Notes: a model not told the origin generated them from the letters alone. DNA of 64,000 nt from Absidia repens (GCA_002105175.1 MCGE01000004.1:2170001-2234000), one strand, 5' to 3'; positions 35,360-48,289 are shown, counted from the stretch's first letter. Translations and numbers: made by a program.

Positions 35360-35726
35360 ATTGTATTGCTAAATATAAGATAGTGATTTATATACACATG
35401 CAATTGTGTATATGTTAAATGAGAAAAAAATAAAAAAAAAAAAAAATAAAAAAAAAGAAGAAAAGAGAGAGAGGAAAAAGCACGAGTCATAAAAAATTAC
35501 ACAATGATTGCGAGAGCATGTGACGGAGTTTTAGGACCCCATCCCATTTTCGTTCATCTTCTCCAACACTGTACCTTTCCCCCTTCACTTTTCAACTATT
35601 CTCCCACCCCAGCACACACCTTCAATCTCAATTCAAGAAGACTGGATAAATGAAGACAAAAAGAATTTGAAGGATCATTTTATTCAAAAAAAAAAAAAAA
35701 AAAAAAAGGCTAAAAGGCTAAAAGAA
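35360..35726. other. Upstream region of the RING-H2 gene
   Basis: Purine-rich on the plus strand (CT-rich upstream of the minus-strand ATG). An A20 tract at 35686-35707 lies just beyond the stop of the next gene upstream. Confidence 0.4.
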
Positions 35727-37205
35727 TCAAGATACTACGGATAAAGTCAATTGATTTTCTTTGTCTAGTACTGAGCTTTCCTCCATTTCATTATAATGTT
35801 GTTGATAAGAGTTTGGACTTCCTTGTTGCTGTTGCTGTTGTATCACATTCAATTGTTCGTTCAGTTGCATGCACGTATTTTCCCAGCGTAACTTTTCTTC
35901 CCAGATTTCCCTTAACTTTTTGTATGCCAATCCAGATAAAACTTCAAAATGATCCTTTGTTTCGTTCAATGAAGCTTGCAATCGTCGTCGATGCTCTCGT
36001 TCTTCCGCCAATTGTTTTTCCAGTTGATCCACAGTAGTAATTGATGATTGCGTTTTAATCATTGCTGCTGGAGAAGGCTCTTGGCTATTTGATGGTAATG
36101 ATATAGGTGTGTTTTGCAATTCATCGTATTCCAAAGGCATAGTTTGCACCTGAGCATGCCGTATTTTTGTTGTTGCCTTCACTGATATATTGCTGTATTT
36201 ATCGCCACTTGGTTCCTGCTGAAACGATACATCCAACGCCCGTACGTGTTCGTTCGCCAATGAGCTTGCCACCATGTCGCTTGGTTTTTCATACCCCGCT
36301 AGTTTGCACCTTTCCAATCGTTGTACAAGGCCCGCTTCGATTACATCCATTTGGCTAATACCGGATAAAAAGGATTGAGTCAGGCTTTTTTTCTGCTGAT
36401 CGTCCAGTTCTTTCTTCGCGATAGACTCCTTTGGTGCATTTTCAGTCATCCCATAGTGTTGTTTTTTGTGTAAGCTGTTGTCCGTTTGTGCACTAGCCAT
36501 ACTAAGAAGAGTTGTCGTGGTGTCTTGTCGAGTCAAAGGTCGTCCCACCTTACGTCCTGCTGTAGCACCTCCACCGCTTAGATGACTTTTAATGCTAGCT
36601 GAATAACGAAGTGATCCACTATATAAGCTTGATTCCCTTTTTCTATGTTGACCCATTTGAGGTAACATCGGAGAAGATGGTGATGATTGTTGCTGTTGTT
36701 GTTGCTGTTGCTGTTGCTGTTGTGATGTTGGTGGTATCACTTTTGGAATGATTTCGATGTAGTTTTTCTTCTGAGCATAACTTGGTGCGCTTTGTGTGCT
36801 TGTCGTAGACATGATAGAAGAAGAAGAAGGACCTATAGTAGCCAATGCTGAGGTAGACGAAATAGCCAAATTATTAACCAAGTCAGTTGTATTGTGACGC
36901 CGGGCAAGCTGTCGTTTGCTTTTACGAAGTCGAAAAAAATTGGTGGAGGACGGTTCATTTGGAGGAGAAGGTGAAGTCGACGAAAAGCTGGCAGTTCCTT
37001 TTTGGTTTCGTTGAAATTCTTCGGGACTTGTTGTAGATAAGAATTCTGCCAAAGCTTGGGTTCCTGTTGTTTTCTTCTTTCGTGAAGTGCTGGGCCTGGA
37101 AGGATCTAGGATACCAAGGTCGGAAAGATCATCGTCGTCTTGATCATCTTCATAATAACTCATGATCCTGGCGTCTTTAGGTTCATAAGCATTTTTTTGT
37201 AGCAT
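35727..37205 (-). CDS. Disordered coiled-coil protein, function unknown
   Basis: A single-exon frame of 492 residues; translation could also start at Met15 (position 37163, MSYYEDDQ). The N-terminus is acidic (DDQDDDDLSDLG), then TQALAEFLSTTSPEEF and a basic RLRKSKRQLARRH block. A short ALAEFL-type motif followed by a basic stretch recurs in fungal regulatory proteins of unknown role. The middle has a Q13 run and Ser/Pro-rich disorder. Residues about 265-320 (LTQSFLSGISQMDVIEAGLV) look helical, and about 390-470 form a coiled coil (VDQLEKQLAEEREHRRRLQ). The tail has another Q run. I do not recognise a family. Confidence 0.75.
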   Translation of the reverse strand: MLQKNAYEPKDARIMSYYEDDQDDDDLSDLGILDPSRPSTSRKKKTTGTQALAEFLSTTSPEEFQRNQKGTASFSSTSPSPPNEPSSTNFFRLRKSKRQLARRHNTTDLVNNLAISSTSALATIGPSSSSIMSTTSTQSAPSYAQKKNYIEIIPKVIPPTSQQQQQQQQQQQQSSPSSPMLPQMGQHRKRESSLYSGSLRYSASIKSHLSGGGATAGRKVGRPLTRQDTTTTLLSMASAQTDNSLHKKQHYGMTENAPKESIAKKELDDQQKKSLTQSFLSGISQMDVIEAGLVQRLERCKLAGYEKPSDMVASSLANEHVRALDVSFQQEPSGDKYSNISVKATTKIRHAQVQTMPLEYDELQNTPISLPSNSQEPSPAAMIKTQSSITTVDQLEKQLAEEREHRRRLQASLNETKDHFEVLSGLAYKKLREIWEEKLRWENTCMQLNEQLNVIQQQQQQGSPNSYQQHYNEMEESSVLDKENQLTLSVVS

Positions 37206-38670
37206 AATAATAATAAATATATAATGGATAAAAAGAGCAGTAGATGAAATGAAGGAAGGAGAAAAAAAGAAAAAGAAAAAACTTGAAAGTTGAAATTAAG
37301 GGGTAAAAAAGGTTTGGTTGCTGTATATTTAGAATTCCGACTTTGGGCGAACGGCCCGTCAGCTCGTCAGCTTGCAATGCGGTTTTTGTATCACTACGAA
37401 AAACTCGATAAAAATCAGGGGCAAGGGAGCCCATTAAAATGAAATCCATACTAAACGAGATATAAAGTTTGAAACAATACCCCATCAAGCTTTGTTTGTT
37501 TTGTTTATTATTGACATGTTTGTGTGTTTTTAGTTGTCCCAATTCATCTGTATATTGTCTTACAAACACCGATTTAAATTTATTGGTGCTGAAGCTGTAT
37601 CGCCTATGCCAGAAGTTCAGTAAGCGAGTTCCCTTTACTCGATAAATAAAACCAATATACAATGAATATGTGTACTTAGTTTCCAATATCCTATGACACG
37701 TACTGCAAGAAAAAAATAGTGGATCTTTTTCAGAGTCTGTCGTTTTTTTATTTTAGTTCTACATTTGATAGAATTTCAGGCAGACAGTTATAACTCAATT
37801 TCATATGTATAAAATGCTTCCATGCATGTTATCTTTCGGTTGATGTAAAGAGTCTATAGTATCCAATTTATGAATAACTTCTGGTTAAATAGTGCGTTTT
37901 CTACATGATTTCATATTGTGAGTTAGCACTAGATATCGCATGATATAAGCCTTTTTATTCAAATCCACTGAAAAAAAAAGATTATTTACATTTTTGTCAC
38001 CAAAGCAACTTCTTAGATTCCTTAAAACAATAGCAAGTATTATACGCTCATCAATAACCTTTTGATCTCTCTTCATAATGACCATGTCGTAGAATGATTT
38101 TATTATATTACCAGCTCACACTGTGAGAGGCCACTGAAGAAATCTATTCATATGTATAACAGGAGGACCTTCATAGATTATGCTAAACTGTTTCATTACA
38201 CCAATAGGAAATCAATTAATATGATATTGCAAAATTTGAAAATATAATTCGAATGGGATATGTTTTGTCTGCCATAAACTGTATGACGAGCAATAAAAAC
38301 TCCGCTTCGGCGAAAAATCCCTTCATGCGGTGGTTGTCACCCCCTTTTCTCATTCTTTATCTCTGAATTTCGATATTTTTTTTTTCATTTTTATTATCTT
38401 TATTTTAAATTCTATTTGGAATATCCTAAGCTGTATACTTTAACTATCTTATACTAGTCTGAAAAGGTAACAAGAAAAGGATTGATTATCCTGGATAGGG
38501 CTACATTTAAGTTTCGTCTTATCTTCGTGAGAACGGGGCTACTTGAGCGAAACATGGAAAGAAATCCTTAAACAATCATGTTCTCTCATTTTTATATTCT
38601 ACTAGGATAAAGCAGCTTTGACTTGAACAGACAAATTAACTGTAATCAACTTGGTTCCAACACAAACAAG
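37206..38670. other. Divergent intergenic region, no gene supported
   Basis: Lies between the coiled-coil gene (-) and the RBR gene (+). A 167-codon open frame at 37183-37686 on the minus strand lacks family features and I do not call it. Upstream of the RBR gene the sequence 38350-38420 is T-rich. Confidence 0.35.
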
Positions 38671-40493
38671 ATGGAATCGCAAGACGACCAACCTGATCAG
38701 CACCAAGATGTGCAGCCCACAACGCTTATGACTGGAATAGATATGCCACATAACAATCATTTAATTGAGCAGCAGCAACCGCAGCAGCATCGACACCGTA
38801 CAGCTACAACATCATCTAATTCTTCGTCACACACTATGGAAGAAGACTCGGATATGGAGGGATCTTTCGATGAAGCAGAGGAACAAATGGAATATTGGCT
38901 ACAGAGATGTTCTATTTGTTTCGACTCACCTCTGGATTTATGCTTGGAATATTGCCGGGATCAATATTGCGGCGAATGCTTCCAAAGGTAAGACATTAAA
39001 GACAATATGCTATCCATTAATATTTTTTATTTTAAATAGATATGTTACCGAAGTAGTAATGTCATCATGGGGTCTTAGTGTGACGACTGTAAAATGCCCT
39101 GTATGTCAAGAAATCATCCCTCAATCTGAATGGAGCCAGTTTGTTCCCCAATCTGTGGTGGACCATTACAATCGATTTAATCAACCTTACCGAAGCTTTA
39201 CAAGATGCTGTCCTCATTGTGAAAAGGAATCAAAACCATGTGATCATACATTGAAAGTGGATGGACTCAAGTAAGTAATAGGAATGAACGATGGTATATG
39301 GCATGACATTTTATTTAGTAATAACCTACCTAATTTTTTTTTATTCGGATGCTGCTGCTAGTTATATGAAGCGCATTCATGACATGGTGGAAGCTTTGGC
39401 ACTTGATGACTGCTTCAAAACAAAACAGGAACATTCAGAAGATGACGAAGATAATACTGTCGCTGTGCCTGATGATCTTGATTTCCATGCCCAGATACAC
39501 TCATCATTGCATTCCTTGCTGCCACTCTTGGTTGACGACTGTCCTCATTCAACTTTACTCGACGTTTATCGGTTCACCATGAAAACGCTCTTCATATTTG
39601 AGCGCTATCATCAACAAACTATCAACACCAAAGACGTATCTTCATCACCATCAACTTTGAAAGGCTCACCCATACAGTTACAGTGCTTTGATATCTCATA
39701 CGGATTCACAATGCTGGACATGACGCCTGAGATTTGGAAACAAATGCAGTTTTTACATATCACTCACTTCCCGAATACCACTTGGTAATATATATGTTTA
39801 TATTGGATCAATCGGTTTTTTTTAACTTCTTTCTTATTGATGTAGTCTCGATTGTCATGTTGAATTCTGTTTACAATGTGGTTATAATTCACATGGAAGA
39901 CTTACTTGTGAAGACAATATGAAACAGTTGATTCAAACTGCGCAAAGTAGGGATCATGATATTGTGATGACGACTCAATGGTATTTGAATAATAGGTAAC
40001 AACGTCACTCACGGATAAATTACTATTGTACTATACTCACTTTTTACTTGTATTTACAAATAGTCAAAGATGTCCAAACTGCTCCATTATGATTAATAGA
40101 GAGGATGGCTGCAACAAGATGGATTGTTCATTATGCGGTTTTTGCTTTTGCTGGGCCTGCCGGTCCCCTTGGTCGGAGGTATAAAAAAAATGCAACAATG
40201 TGTGGGATGATTCATGCGCACAATACTAAAAACCCTATTTATGTATTTTAGAAATGCGGATTTTACAATTGTAAAATGACAGACACGACAAATTGTACCG
40301 TCGATCCTAATGCAAAGATTTCACACGAAGGAAAAGCAAGTATAATTTGTATCGATTAGTGATATACATATATGATATCATCGCTCACTTTTTTTTTTTT
40401 TTTTTTTTTTTTTTTGCGTTTCTTTAGACGGAGCTAGGTGTACCAAACATATCTAGTATTCAAGCTCGTTTACCTCATAGCACCTCCACTTGA
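38671..40493 (+). CDS. RBR (RING-IBR-RING) E3 ubiquitin ligase
   Basis: Seven exons: 38671-38987, 39040-39270, 39362-39784, 39846-39995, 40064-40178, 40252-40335 and 40428-40493, for about 461 residues. RING1 begins CSICFDSPLDLC and continues CGECF; a CCPHCEKESKPCDH segment follows. The IBR region includes CLDCHVEFCLQCG. RING2 is CPNCSIMINREDGCNKMDCS with CGFCFCWAC, whose third Cys-x(2)-Cys region carries the catalytic cysteine in this family. RBR ligases form a thioester before passing on ubiquitin. The N-terminal 85 residues are Q/H/S-rich. The last intron is ambiguous: a GC donor (GCAAGT at 40336) gives a 22-codon ending, while a GT donor at 40340 gives a 9-codon ending with the stop at 40456. 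The ATG at 38671 is the first in frame. Confidence 0.85.
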
Positions 40494-41162
40494 GTTTGAC
40501 ATCTTCTAGGCTTCTCTTATGGCATCCCCTTCTCTGATGAAAATGATTTGCCCACCCACTCCTCCTTTTATATATACAGTATATACATATATAGTATCAT
40601 ATCATTTAACATCGATAATTTTATCCTCTATGATAGTTTACATATTTTTTATCTTCACCATATTATTTTATTCCCTACATTTACATTTGTATGTATTTGA
40701 TTTTATATTTTATATCAATAAACGTTTCTTATCACTACCATTCTTAAAACACGCCTTTTCTCTCAGTTGTACTTCGATCAAATTTTTGAATAAGAATGTA
40801 GTACAAAGGTTAAAAAACAGTATGCATTCACTGGATTATATGATAATCATCTTTGTCTTTTGATTTATAATTTATTTAGAATTAGTGACTACATTTGAGT
40901 TCAAGGGTGAATGCTTGCTATGGTTATGACATATCCTACCAACTCTGTGGTGGTTAAGACAGTCAGGCGTTGAAGACAATTTAAAACACCGCTTTTTGTT
41001 TTTTCGGTCATTTTATTTTTATTTTTTATTGCTTTTGTCTCTTTACTGTCTTCTATCCTCTTATTCCTCAATTTAAACTTCCCAATCCTTCCGGCATTCA
41101 TTTTTTGGAGGGTAGTTATTGTTTTTTCTTGGCTTTTTTGTTTGAAATTATTATTACTATAC
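40494..41162. other. Intergenic between RBR and YPP1 genes
   Basis: 3' flank with ATCAATAAACG (40717) as a likely polyadenylation signal, and a T/C-rich promoter stretch (40985-41130) before YPP1. No gene seen. Confidence 0.45.
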
Positions 41163-44100
41163 ATGTACACTACCAACAAAGCAACTCAATTGGCGAAAGA
41201 TTTAGACAGCGCAAGGTGTAAAGGACAATGGCAAGCAGTATCCGAGCTGGCTCGACGATACAAGAAACATTCTAATGACTCGGGTAATCCTTGTTTATTT
41301 GCTAAACACATACAGAAAATATTGTCACGATTGCTAACTTTTATGTCTAGTTTTGGAAACAACAGCGGTAGCCGAAGCCAATTTGCAAATTTTAGTGAAC
41401 AGTATCAACAATCCTGCCGATTCTAAAATCTACAGCAACGACGTACCTGGAGACACTACCACCAGACCATGCTTGCAGCCTGAACAAATCAAACCGTTCG
41501 TCTCACAGTTGAATCTTGCTCTTCAAACGAAATCATCGACCGATTATACGGCTACCCAAAAGCAGGTAAGCATTTTCTGTGTACCGTTCTCCCTCTCAAG
41601 AGTTCTTTTTTTCTGTACACTCATTACCATTATTTTATATAGTTCACAAAGATAGTCAAGGCACGATGCTACTATGAAAGTGGGAATTACGATACAACAT
41701 TGGCGCTATTGGATGAAATTTTTGTGGACCCCAGGATACAGCGATCAGGGTACTCTTCAATATTATGCCTAGAAATGATTATCATCAAAGGTAAGTCATT
41801 CTCCATCCCTACCTTTGTTCAACGGAGAAACAATATAGCCGCTAATCCCTCTTGTTTTCTTTGATAGCTGTCTGTTTGGAATTAACTGGAAAGGTTGAAG
41901 AGGCGCTTGAAAGATATAAAGCAATGATTGATATGATTGAAGGAACTGTGGAAACAACGGACCGGACCATGGTGGATTGGTGTGAAGAAGGCCTTTATCG
42001 AGGATCATTATTGGCACTTGGGCATAGGTAGGATGGGAATGGATTTACTTGACGGGAGAATAAATATGACGGAACTTCTGACACGTTTTTTATTTATTAT
42101 ATATGTATATAATAGGAATCAGGGCACGGTAGCAACATCACCGACTATACATGCTTTGTTAAGAGCTTACCAAAAAATTACTTCATCACAACCTAGTCAT
42201 TGGCGTACATGCAAAAGGGCGGTTATTACAAGATTCTCGTTGGACTATTTGTCATCCTCTTACAGGCGAAACCAGTACTGTCCACCACCCCTCACCGACC
42301 AATCTGTTGAAATGGATGAGTAAGTGACATATGTTTATTACGGTGGGACCGGTTATGCAAAAATGATGATTTGATATTCAAATTTTATATTTCACGACTT
42401 GCTGATAGTGAGTCCTTCAAAACTTATACATGGGAAATGTTTTTGGCGGAACTGACTCACCTTTATGCTATTTACGAAAAAATTGTGTACACTTTGGTGT
42501 CTTTCCCGAAATCCGGACAGACAAACAAAATGATTCTAGAAATGGTGGATCGATTATCTGAAGACATGGATCTATTGGGCAACTCACCTTCGGATTTGAA
42601 GAATTATATTGAAGTAAGTGAATATATATAATATTTCACCAGATAATATGATTAATATTATTATTGTATGTTACATTATTAGATACTGAACAGGGCCACT
42701 CAACGAACATTCAATTCATCAAGAATTACGCGCCACCTCTTCCTTGCCCTTGTCCAGCTTGGTGATTTCAAGGAAGCTGAACATGCACTATCGTCTTATT
42801 TATATCTGGTGGGCTTACAATCTCAAGTGACTAATGAAACCAAGAACTGGGGTGACGCAATTACCATCGACAAACATGGAAGGGCTTCGACTATCCCATT
42901 TATGAACGGATCTCTTTTGAAACAGCTAGTGGATGATGCTCTCTCGGAATCTACCCTTTTTACTTATCAGCAAAAAGAACAGGAAGCGAAACCCATCAAC
43001 GCACCATTTTCTCGGCGACCTAGCACGATTGCTTCCAAACGAACTGACGATAAGGAATCTGTGGAATCTATACTGGATGTACTTATGACTGGTGTCCGTA
43101 TGTATTGCAAGTACTTGAACAAAGGCTCTGAGGCGGTGGAACTGGCCGAATTGTCTAAAATGGTACTGGAAGCTGCTGGTGGGGAAAGAATGCTTGGGTC
43201 ACGTCTTGGGGCATTGGTTTATCGATTTATTGGTATTGCTTATGGAGTGCTGGCGAATGATAGTAAGTTTTACATAAAAAAATCCAAAAGAGATGGAGGT
43301 GTTATGAGTGTTCAAATCGATGCTTATATTATGCTTTGGTTTTATATAGCTACCGAGCCAGATATCCGACCTACTTACCATGCATTAGCGAAGAAATATT
43401 TACAGCAATCAACTACATTCGATAATCAAGCATGGGAAACACATTATCAACTTGCAAAACAATGTGCGGATATGCGGGATATTGAGGATGCTTTGCAATC
43501 AGTGGCAAAATCTTTGGAATTGAACTCAACGTACCTCCCTTCATGGCATCTACTTGTCCTACTGTATTCCTGTCCAAAACAAGATGGTCTTTCCAAAGCT
43601 TTGAAAATGTGTGAACTTGGTTTGGAAGAAGCTAAGGTACTCCAATTAGAATGGTCGGACGATAGTGAAGGATACGAACATCAACTGATCTTGAATGTGA
43701 CACATATGCTCTTGGTGGAATCGGCGTATGGTACAGAATCTGCGTTAGCATGTCAAGAAGATCTTTTTACCATGTTTGGCAGATTGGCTTTGCTAGATCC
43801 AGAAACTTGCAGCGGTGGTGGTGATTCGGAAGGAAATGTATATTCATTTGGTGACCGTGGCCGTACAGATAGTGCTGGTGCAAGTTATACGTCAAGGCGA
43901 GATTTGGTGGTCTCTGGCTCCTTGGGAAATATTTGCGATACCTATGCAAGTTTAAGTGGCAACGATAGTACTAGTAGCTCCGCCCAAGCGCCTGCAATGT
44001 CTTCTACTGGTACAACTACAAACTCATCATCGTATCCTTCATCAACCTCAGCGGCATCAATACAGCAGCACACGGATACATCTTTACCGAGGGTCAATAG

Positions 44101-45108
44101 CTCATCCCAACAATCAAGTAGTCACGCTGAGTCTATTGGTCGTCGACAAATTATGGGAGCAAAAGTAAATGGTCGAAAAGCGGATGTGAATGGATACCCG
44201 ACCAACCTATCAAACGATCAAGTGGAAATCAATCACAAGCGCCTCAGCTTTCGGAATATGTTGAGGAAAAAAAAGAAAAGTCACTTTGGGTATCATCTAT
44301 CATATTCAGCAAATGACGGTAAGTTGAAAACAACAACAACAATAACAAAAACCATGATTTTGATCATTTTTTATTTATTTTCTATTTGGGTGGGATGATT
44401 TTGCTAGTGTCGAAGGAAAACGATGATTACACTTATGGCTCTGGCTCAATGACGTCGTTCCACAGTGTTTCCCCATCTCTAGCAAGCAACAAGACAATGT
44501 TCCAATCACAACAACGATATATAGATCGAAGGAAGCCAGCTTGGACCAGCTTACGACGAAAGCATATCCGGGATTTACTTTGTCTCCTCTGGATGGCATC
44601 GGCAAGAACATTTTTACGACAAGGGCGCTTGGATGAAGCTCTCAAAGCAGTGGAAGAGGCTGAAAAGGTGAATTGGACAACTGAACCAAAAGTATGGTGT
44701 CTTCTTGGCCAAGTAAAATTGGGTCAATCAAAACGCGACGAAGCTATCGAGGCATTTCAAAAAGGATTGGTGGCAGATCCCACTGATACTGATTGTCGGT
44801 TATGGCTTGCGAAAACATATATGGAAATGGATGATATGGTGATATCTGAAGGAATATTGAATTCACTTATTCAAGGGAAAGGATGGAACAGTGCTGAATC
44901 ATGGTAGGAAAAAAAAAAAAAAAAAAAAAAAAAAAAGGAATATATGATCGAAGGTATTAATGTCGTTAATTTACACAGGTATTATCTAGGGGATCTTTAT
45001 AGCAAGACAGATCGAATAACCCGAGCTAAGGATTGTTTGTTTTACGCACTAGAATTAGAAGACACCCAACCCATTCATAGTTTTAACATTTTACCAAGAT
45101 GTATTTAG
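41163..45108 (+). CDS. YPP1: YPP1/TTC7-like TPR protein (PI 4-kinase complex)
   Basis: Eleven exons: 41163-41283, 41351-41565, 41643-41790, 41868-42027, 42116-42319, 42409-42613, 42683-43262, 43350-44318, 44408-44903 and 44979-45108 (the seventh and eighth flank an 87-nt in-frame intron), giving 1075 residues. The start TNKATQLAKDLDSARCKGQW and the end ALELEDTQPIHSFNILPR match the two ends of Ypp1/TTC7 proteins. Tetratricopeptide helices occur throughout, clearest in LDEALKAVEEAEKVN and DEAIEAFQKGLVADP. Ypp1 with Efr3 tethers the PI 4-kinase Stt4 to the plasma membrane; that role here follows from family membership. A Ser/Thr-rich loop (about residues 710-830) interrupts the repeats. The intron at 43263-43349 has no stop, so retention would add 29 residues. 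The final intron holds an A-run of about 30. (Listed exons number ten.). Confidence 0.9.
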
Positions 45109-45348
45109 TTCTTTCTCCCCTTTTGTTTATGCAATAAAATGATTGTCAACTGTATTTTTTGTATCACATCTCAATTAAGTTACATATTGTCCCAATTCTG
45201 CGATTTTTGATTGGTTGTCCATCATCCTTTCCGCTTTATCTCTCTTCCCCGCTCCTACCAAGAAAAAGGACCTCAAATACCCTCTCCCTCCCCTTTTTGC
45301 TTTACGTCTTCCTCATTATCCTCTTCCTTTTTTCCTCTCTCTCTCCTC

Positions 45349-47770
45349 ATGTCTCCTTCATCTCAGCCACATTCCTTATCAAATTCATCACATCCTTTCT
45401 CTTCGTCAACCAATCATTTAAGAATTGAATCGTCCTCCCCCATATCAAAACCTCCTTTATCAAGCACAGAACCTTTTCCTTCAAAACATCATAAAAAATG
45501 GCGGTGGTGGCATTACTTGTCTGTCGTTGTCTTATTCATTGGCCTTTTAGAATCATTTGCCTTGAGCCTTGGATATAACCTTTTACTCGAACAATCCTCA
45601 CCTATTCGAATTGGTAAGTTTACTCTTCATTACTGTTTTCTGGTTGGGGGGTTTTTTTTTTTTTTTTGTACTCACCAAAATAGAGCTTTTCTTATTTAGC
45701 TGTGCGACAATATCCTTCTTTACCTTATCAACATTTTGACTCTTCAGCTCTGTCTTCAACGCAAAGATTTTTACAAACGGTACCACTGTATATCATGTCA
45801 CCAAAGAATTTGGACCAGCAACTTTGGGTGGATTGGGCTCTGTGGTAACCTCCTTGGCAGCTGCACAGCAACGATCTGGAAATACTGAGATAGCTGTTGT
45901 GATGCCCTACTATTCCTTTCTCAAAAACAAGTATGACATTGGCAAGGTGATGGATCTCGTTATTGATCTCCGTGATAAATATGGCAAAATCATCCCAGTT
46001 GAATTCCGCGTCTGGAAAATGATGTATAGCTTCTCGCCACCATCACCACCAACGACTATCAAAACTTACGCAATGATTAATGGTATCAACACCACCATCA
46101 CCAAGCCATCTGATCCTATTTCTATTGCTCGTACTGAGCGTGTGCCTGTTTATCTGATTGGTCCTGGAAACCGCGTCCCCTTCAGTCAAGCCTTCCGATG
46201 CAAAAGCCCACTTCAAATCTATTCTTCACCTTCAGGTTTACCTCACGAATGGCGGGATCAGTATTTTGCCAAAGCTACCTCACAATTTTTAACACACCAG
46301 GCGACAGCTGTTGACGAAGATTCCTTGTTTGCTCCTCTCTTGCACCCCACGCCTCATGTCGACGTGATCCACTTGCACGGTGCTACCAATGCTTATCTTG
46401 CTAAACTGTTGGACGACAAACGCAAATCGAACCAAATAGGCATAACTCCGCCCTCTATTGTCTATACCATGCATGATTATCTTGACGAATTGCAATACAC
46501 CAACACCATAAGGAACGTCATGAAATTCTTGGATACATCGGATCTCATCAAGGATATGGATACAAATCATGTATACGGGGATCGCATGTTTATGTCAAGC
46601 TTGGGCATCAATCGTGCTGATGTGGTCACCTTTGTTAGTCGAACGATGGCCACTGCCATGGTCGAAGGGACAATGGAATTTTATTTGAAGGAATTGGTGA
46701 TGGATCATTTACTGCTCAAGGCACAACAAGGACGATTCTTTGGTATTAGCAATGGGTTGGATTTTACAACAATCAATCCTTTTATGGCGGACAAACTGGT
46801 GACAAGAAAATTAAATTATCCTGCTTATGCACAACAACTCGTGAACGAATCAACTACTACCCATTTTCTTGCTGGAAAAAAACGTGTATGGGAACTTGGC
46901 ATCAATTCAGGTGATTTTGTTGCTACTGCGAAGGACAAAGCGAAGCGATTCCTCGTACGGCGTCACTTGCTGTCGGAAGCGGGCGAAAAGCGACCTTTGG
47001 TGCTCTATGTTGGCAGGCTCCAGTACAACAAGGGTTTGGAATGGTTTGATCAGGCCGCGCAGCTCTTTGTGAAACACAATATGACATTTATCATACTTGG
47101 GCAACAACACAACTACCCCATTGGCAAGCTGGAAATCATTCAAGCAAGGTATCCGGACCATGTCTATGTTTTATCGACACCGAAGCAACACCGTCAGTGG
47201 TCGATTTTTTGTCGCGCAGCTGCTGATTTTGTCTTTGTACCTAGTCAAACCGAAAGTTTTGGACTTGTTGCTGCTGAAGGGCTTATGTTTGGTGCATCGG
47301 TGATCTCAACAGATGTAGGCGGCTTGCAAGAATTTTTGACGGATAGACCCGAAACAACCATGGTTCAAGATTCCAACGACGATGTTTGGATACCTGCCTA
47401 TCCTCAGCCTCGTGATATTCGCCTGGTGCGTGACAAGAAAACGAAACGACCTACAGTTACCAGCGGGGAAACCTACAATGCTTATTTATTCAGTACCAAG
47501 GACGAAATGTCGGACGCGATCAGGGATGCGATGCTTGACCACAAGCGTCTTTTGGCAAGTAAATCGCTGCGTGAAGAATATATCCTCCGTATGATGACTA
47601 GTGCGATGGCTCTTGGTTGGGATCGTCATGGCAAAGGACCAGTACATGAATATCAGTATGTGTATGCTTTGGCATTACATCAGCGCTCTCTGCTTCTTCT
47701 CAATAGGCACGAAATTGAACAAGATCGGGTGCTTATGAAACAGCTATACCAGACGGACTCTTCCATTTAG
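45349..47770 (+). CDS. Membrane-anchored GT5-like glycosyltransferase, apparent frameshift
   Basis: Exon 1 (45349-45613) encodes a Ser-rich cytosolic tail and one membrane segment, HYLSVVVLFIGLLESFALSL, as in a type II anchor. Exon 2 (45700-47770) continues in phase as AVRQYPSLPYQHFDSSAL, but the frame then stops, while the adjacent frame carries TNGTTVYHVTKEFGPATLGG and the entire catalytic domain to 47770. One missing base in the T5 run at 45768-45772 would join them. The catalytic part shows the N-terminal GGLGSV nucleotide-sugar loop typical of starch/glycogen-synthase folds and the C-terminal VLYVGRLQYNKGLEWF plus ESFGLVAAEGLMFG (E-x7-E). Length would be about 780 residues. Acceptor is unknown; a cell-wall or Golgi glucan role is inference. 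The frameshift may be a sequencing error or a real mutation. Confidence 0.8.
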
Positions 47771-48123
47771 TTTACCCTCTGTCCCTTTATATTGATTTGT
47801 AGAATGATATTTAGCATCTTCCCACTCCACCTCTTTTCCTTTAGATATGTAACTTATCAAAATTTACTTATAGCTTTGCTATTTATTTTAGTATATAATC
47901 CTCCACTCACTCAATCCACATCCTTTTTAGTCAATCTTTCTGCAGGTCAGTTTATTCCTCCCCCCCCCAATTCATGTATCATACTTTTTTTTTGTCTCTT
48001 TCCAAACATTTAATAATATTTAATAAAAATCATCTCGATTTAATTCACTGTCTTCATTCAAAATATACCCTCAATAATCTTTCTGTCAAGTTTGCTTTCA
48101 TATACTCTTTTTTATTTGTATCA
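47771..48123. other. Flank between glycosyltransferase and TIR element
   Basis: T/C-rich 3' flank with a C9 tract near 47960 and AATAAAAATC near 48021. No gene. Confidence 0.45.
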
Positions 48124-48289
48124 TATGGTGCGGCTCACTTATAATGTCAAATTTTCAATTTTCATTTCAAATTCATGGCTTCAATTGCAGTTTGAAAAAT
48201 ACTTTTTAAAGCCTTTTTTTTTTTTCTCCTTCCTTTCTTTTCTTTCTTTTTTTTCCCCAAGTCACCACCATTTCATTGATCTCAATGGG

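Noticed and set aside
37183..37686. 167-codon minus-strand frame upstream of the coiled-coil gene
   Set aside because: It has a hydrophobic, biased composition, no family motif and ends inside the upstream region of a real gene.
44331..44407. Reading YPP1 straight through to a stop at 44398
   Set aside because: A GTAAGT donor at 44319 and a CTAG acceptor at 44407 keep phase and lead into further TPR sequence that matches the family's C-terminus.
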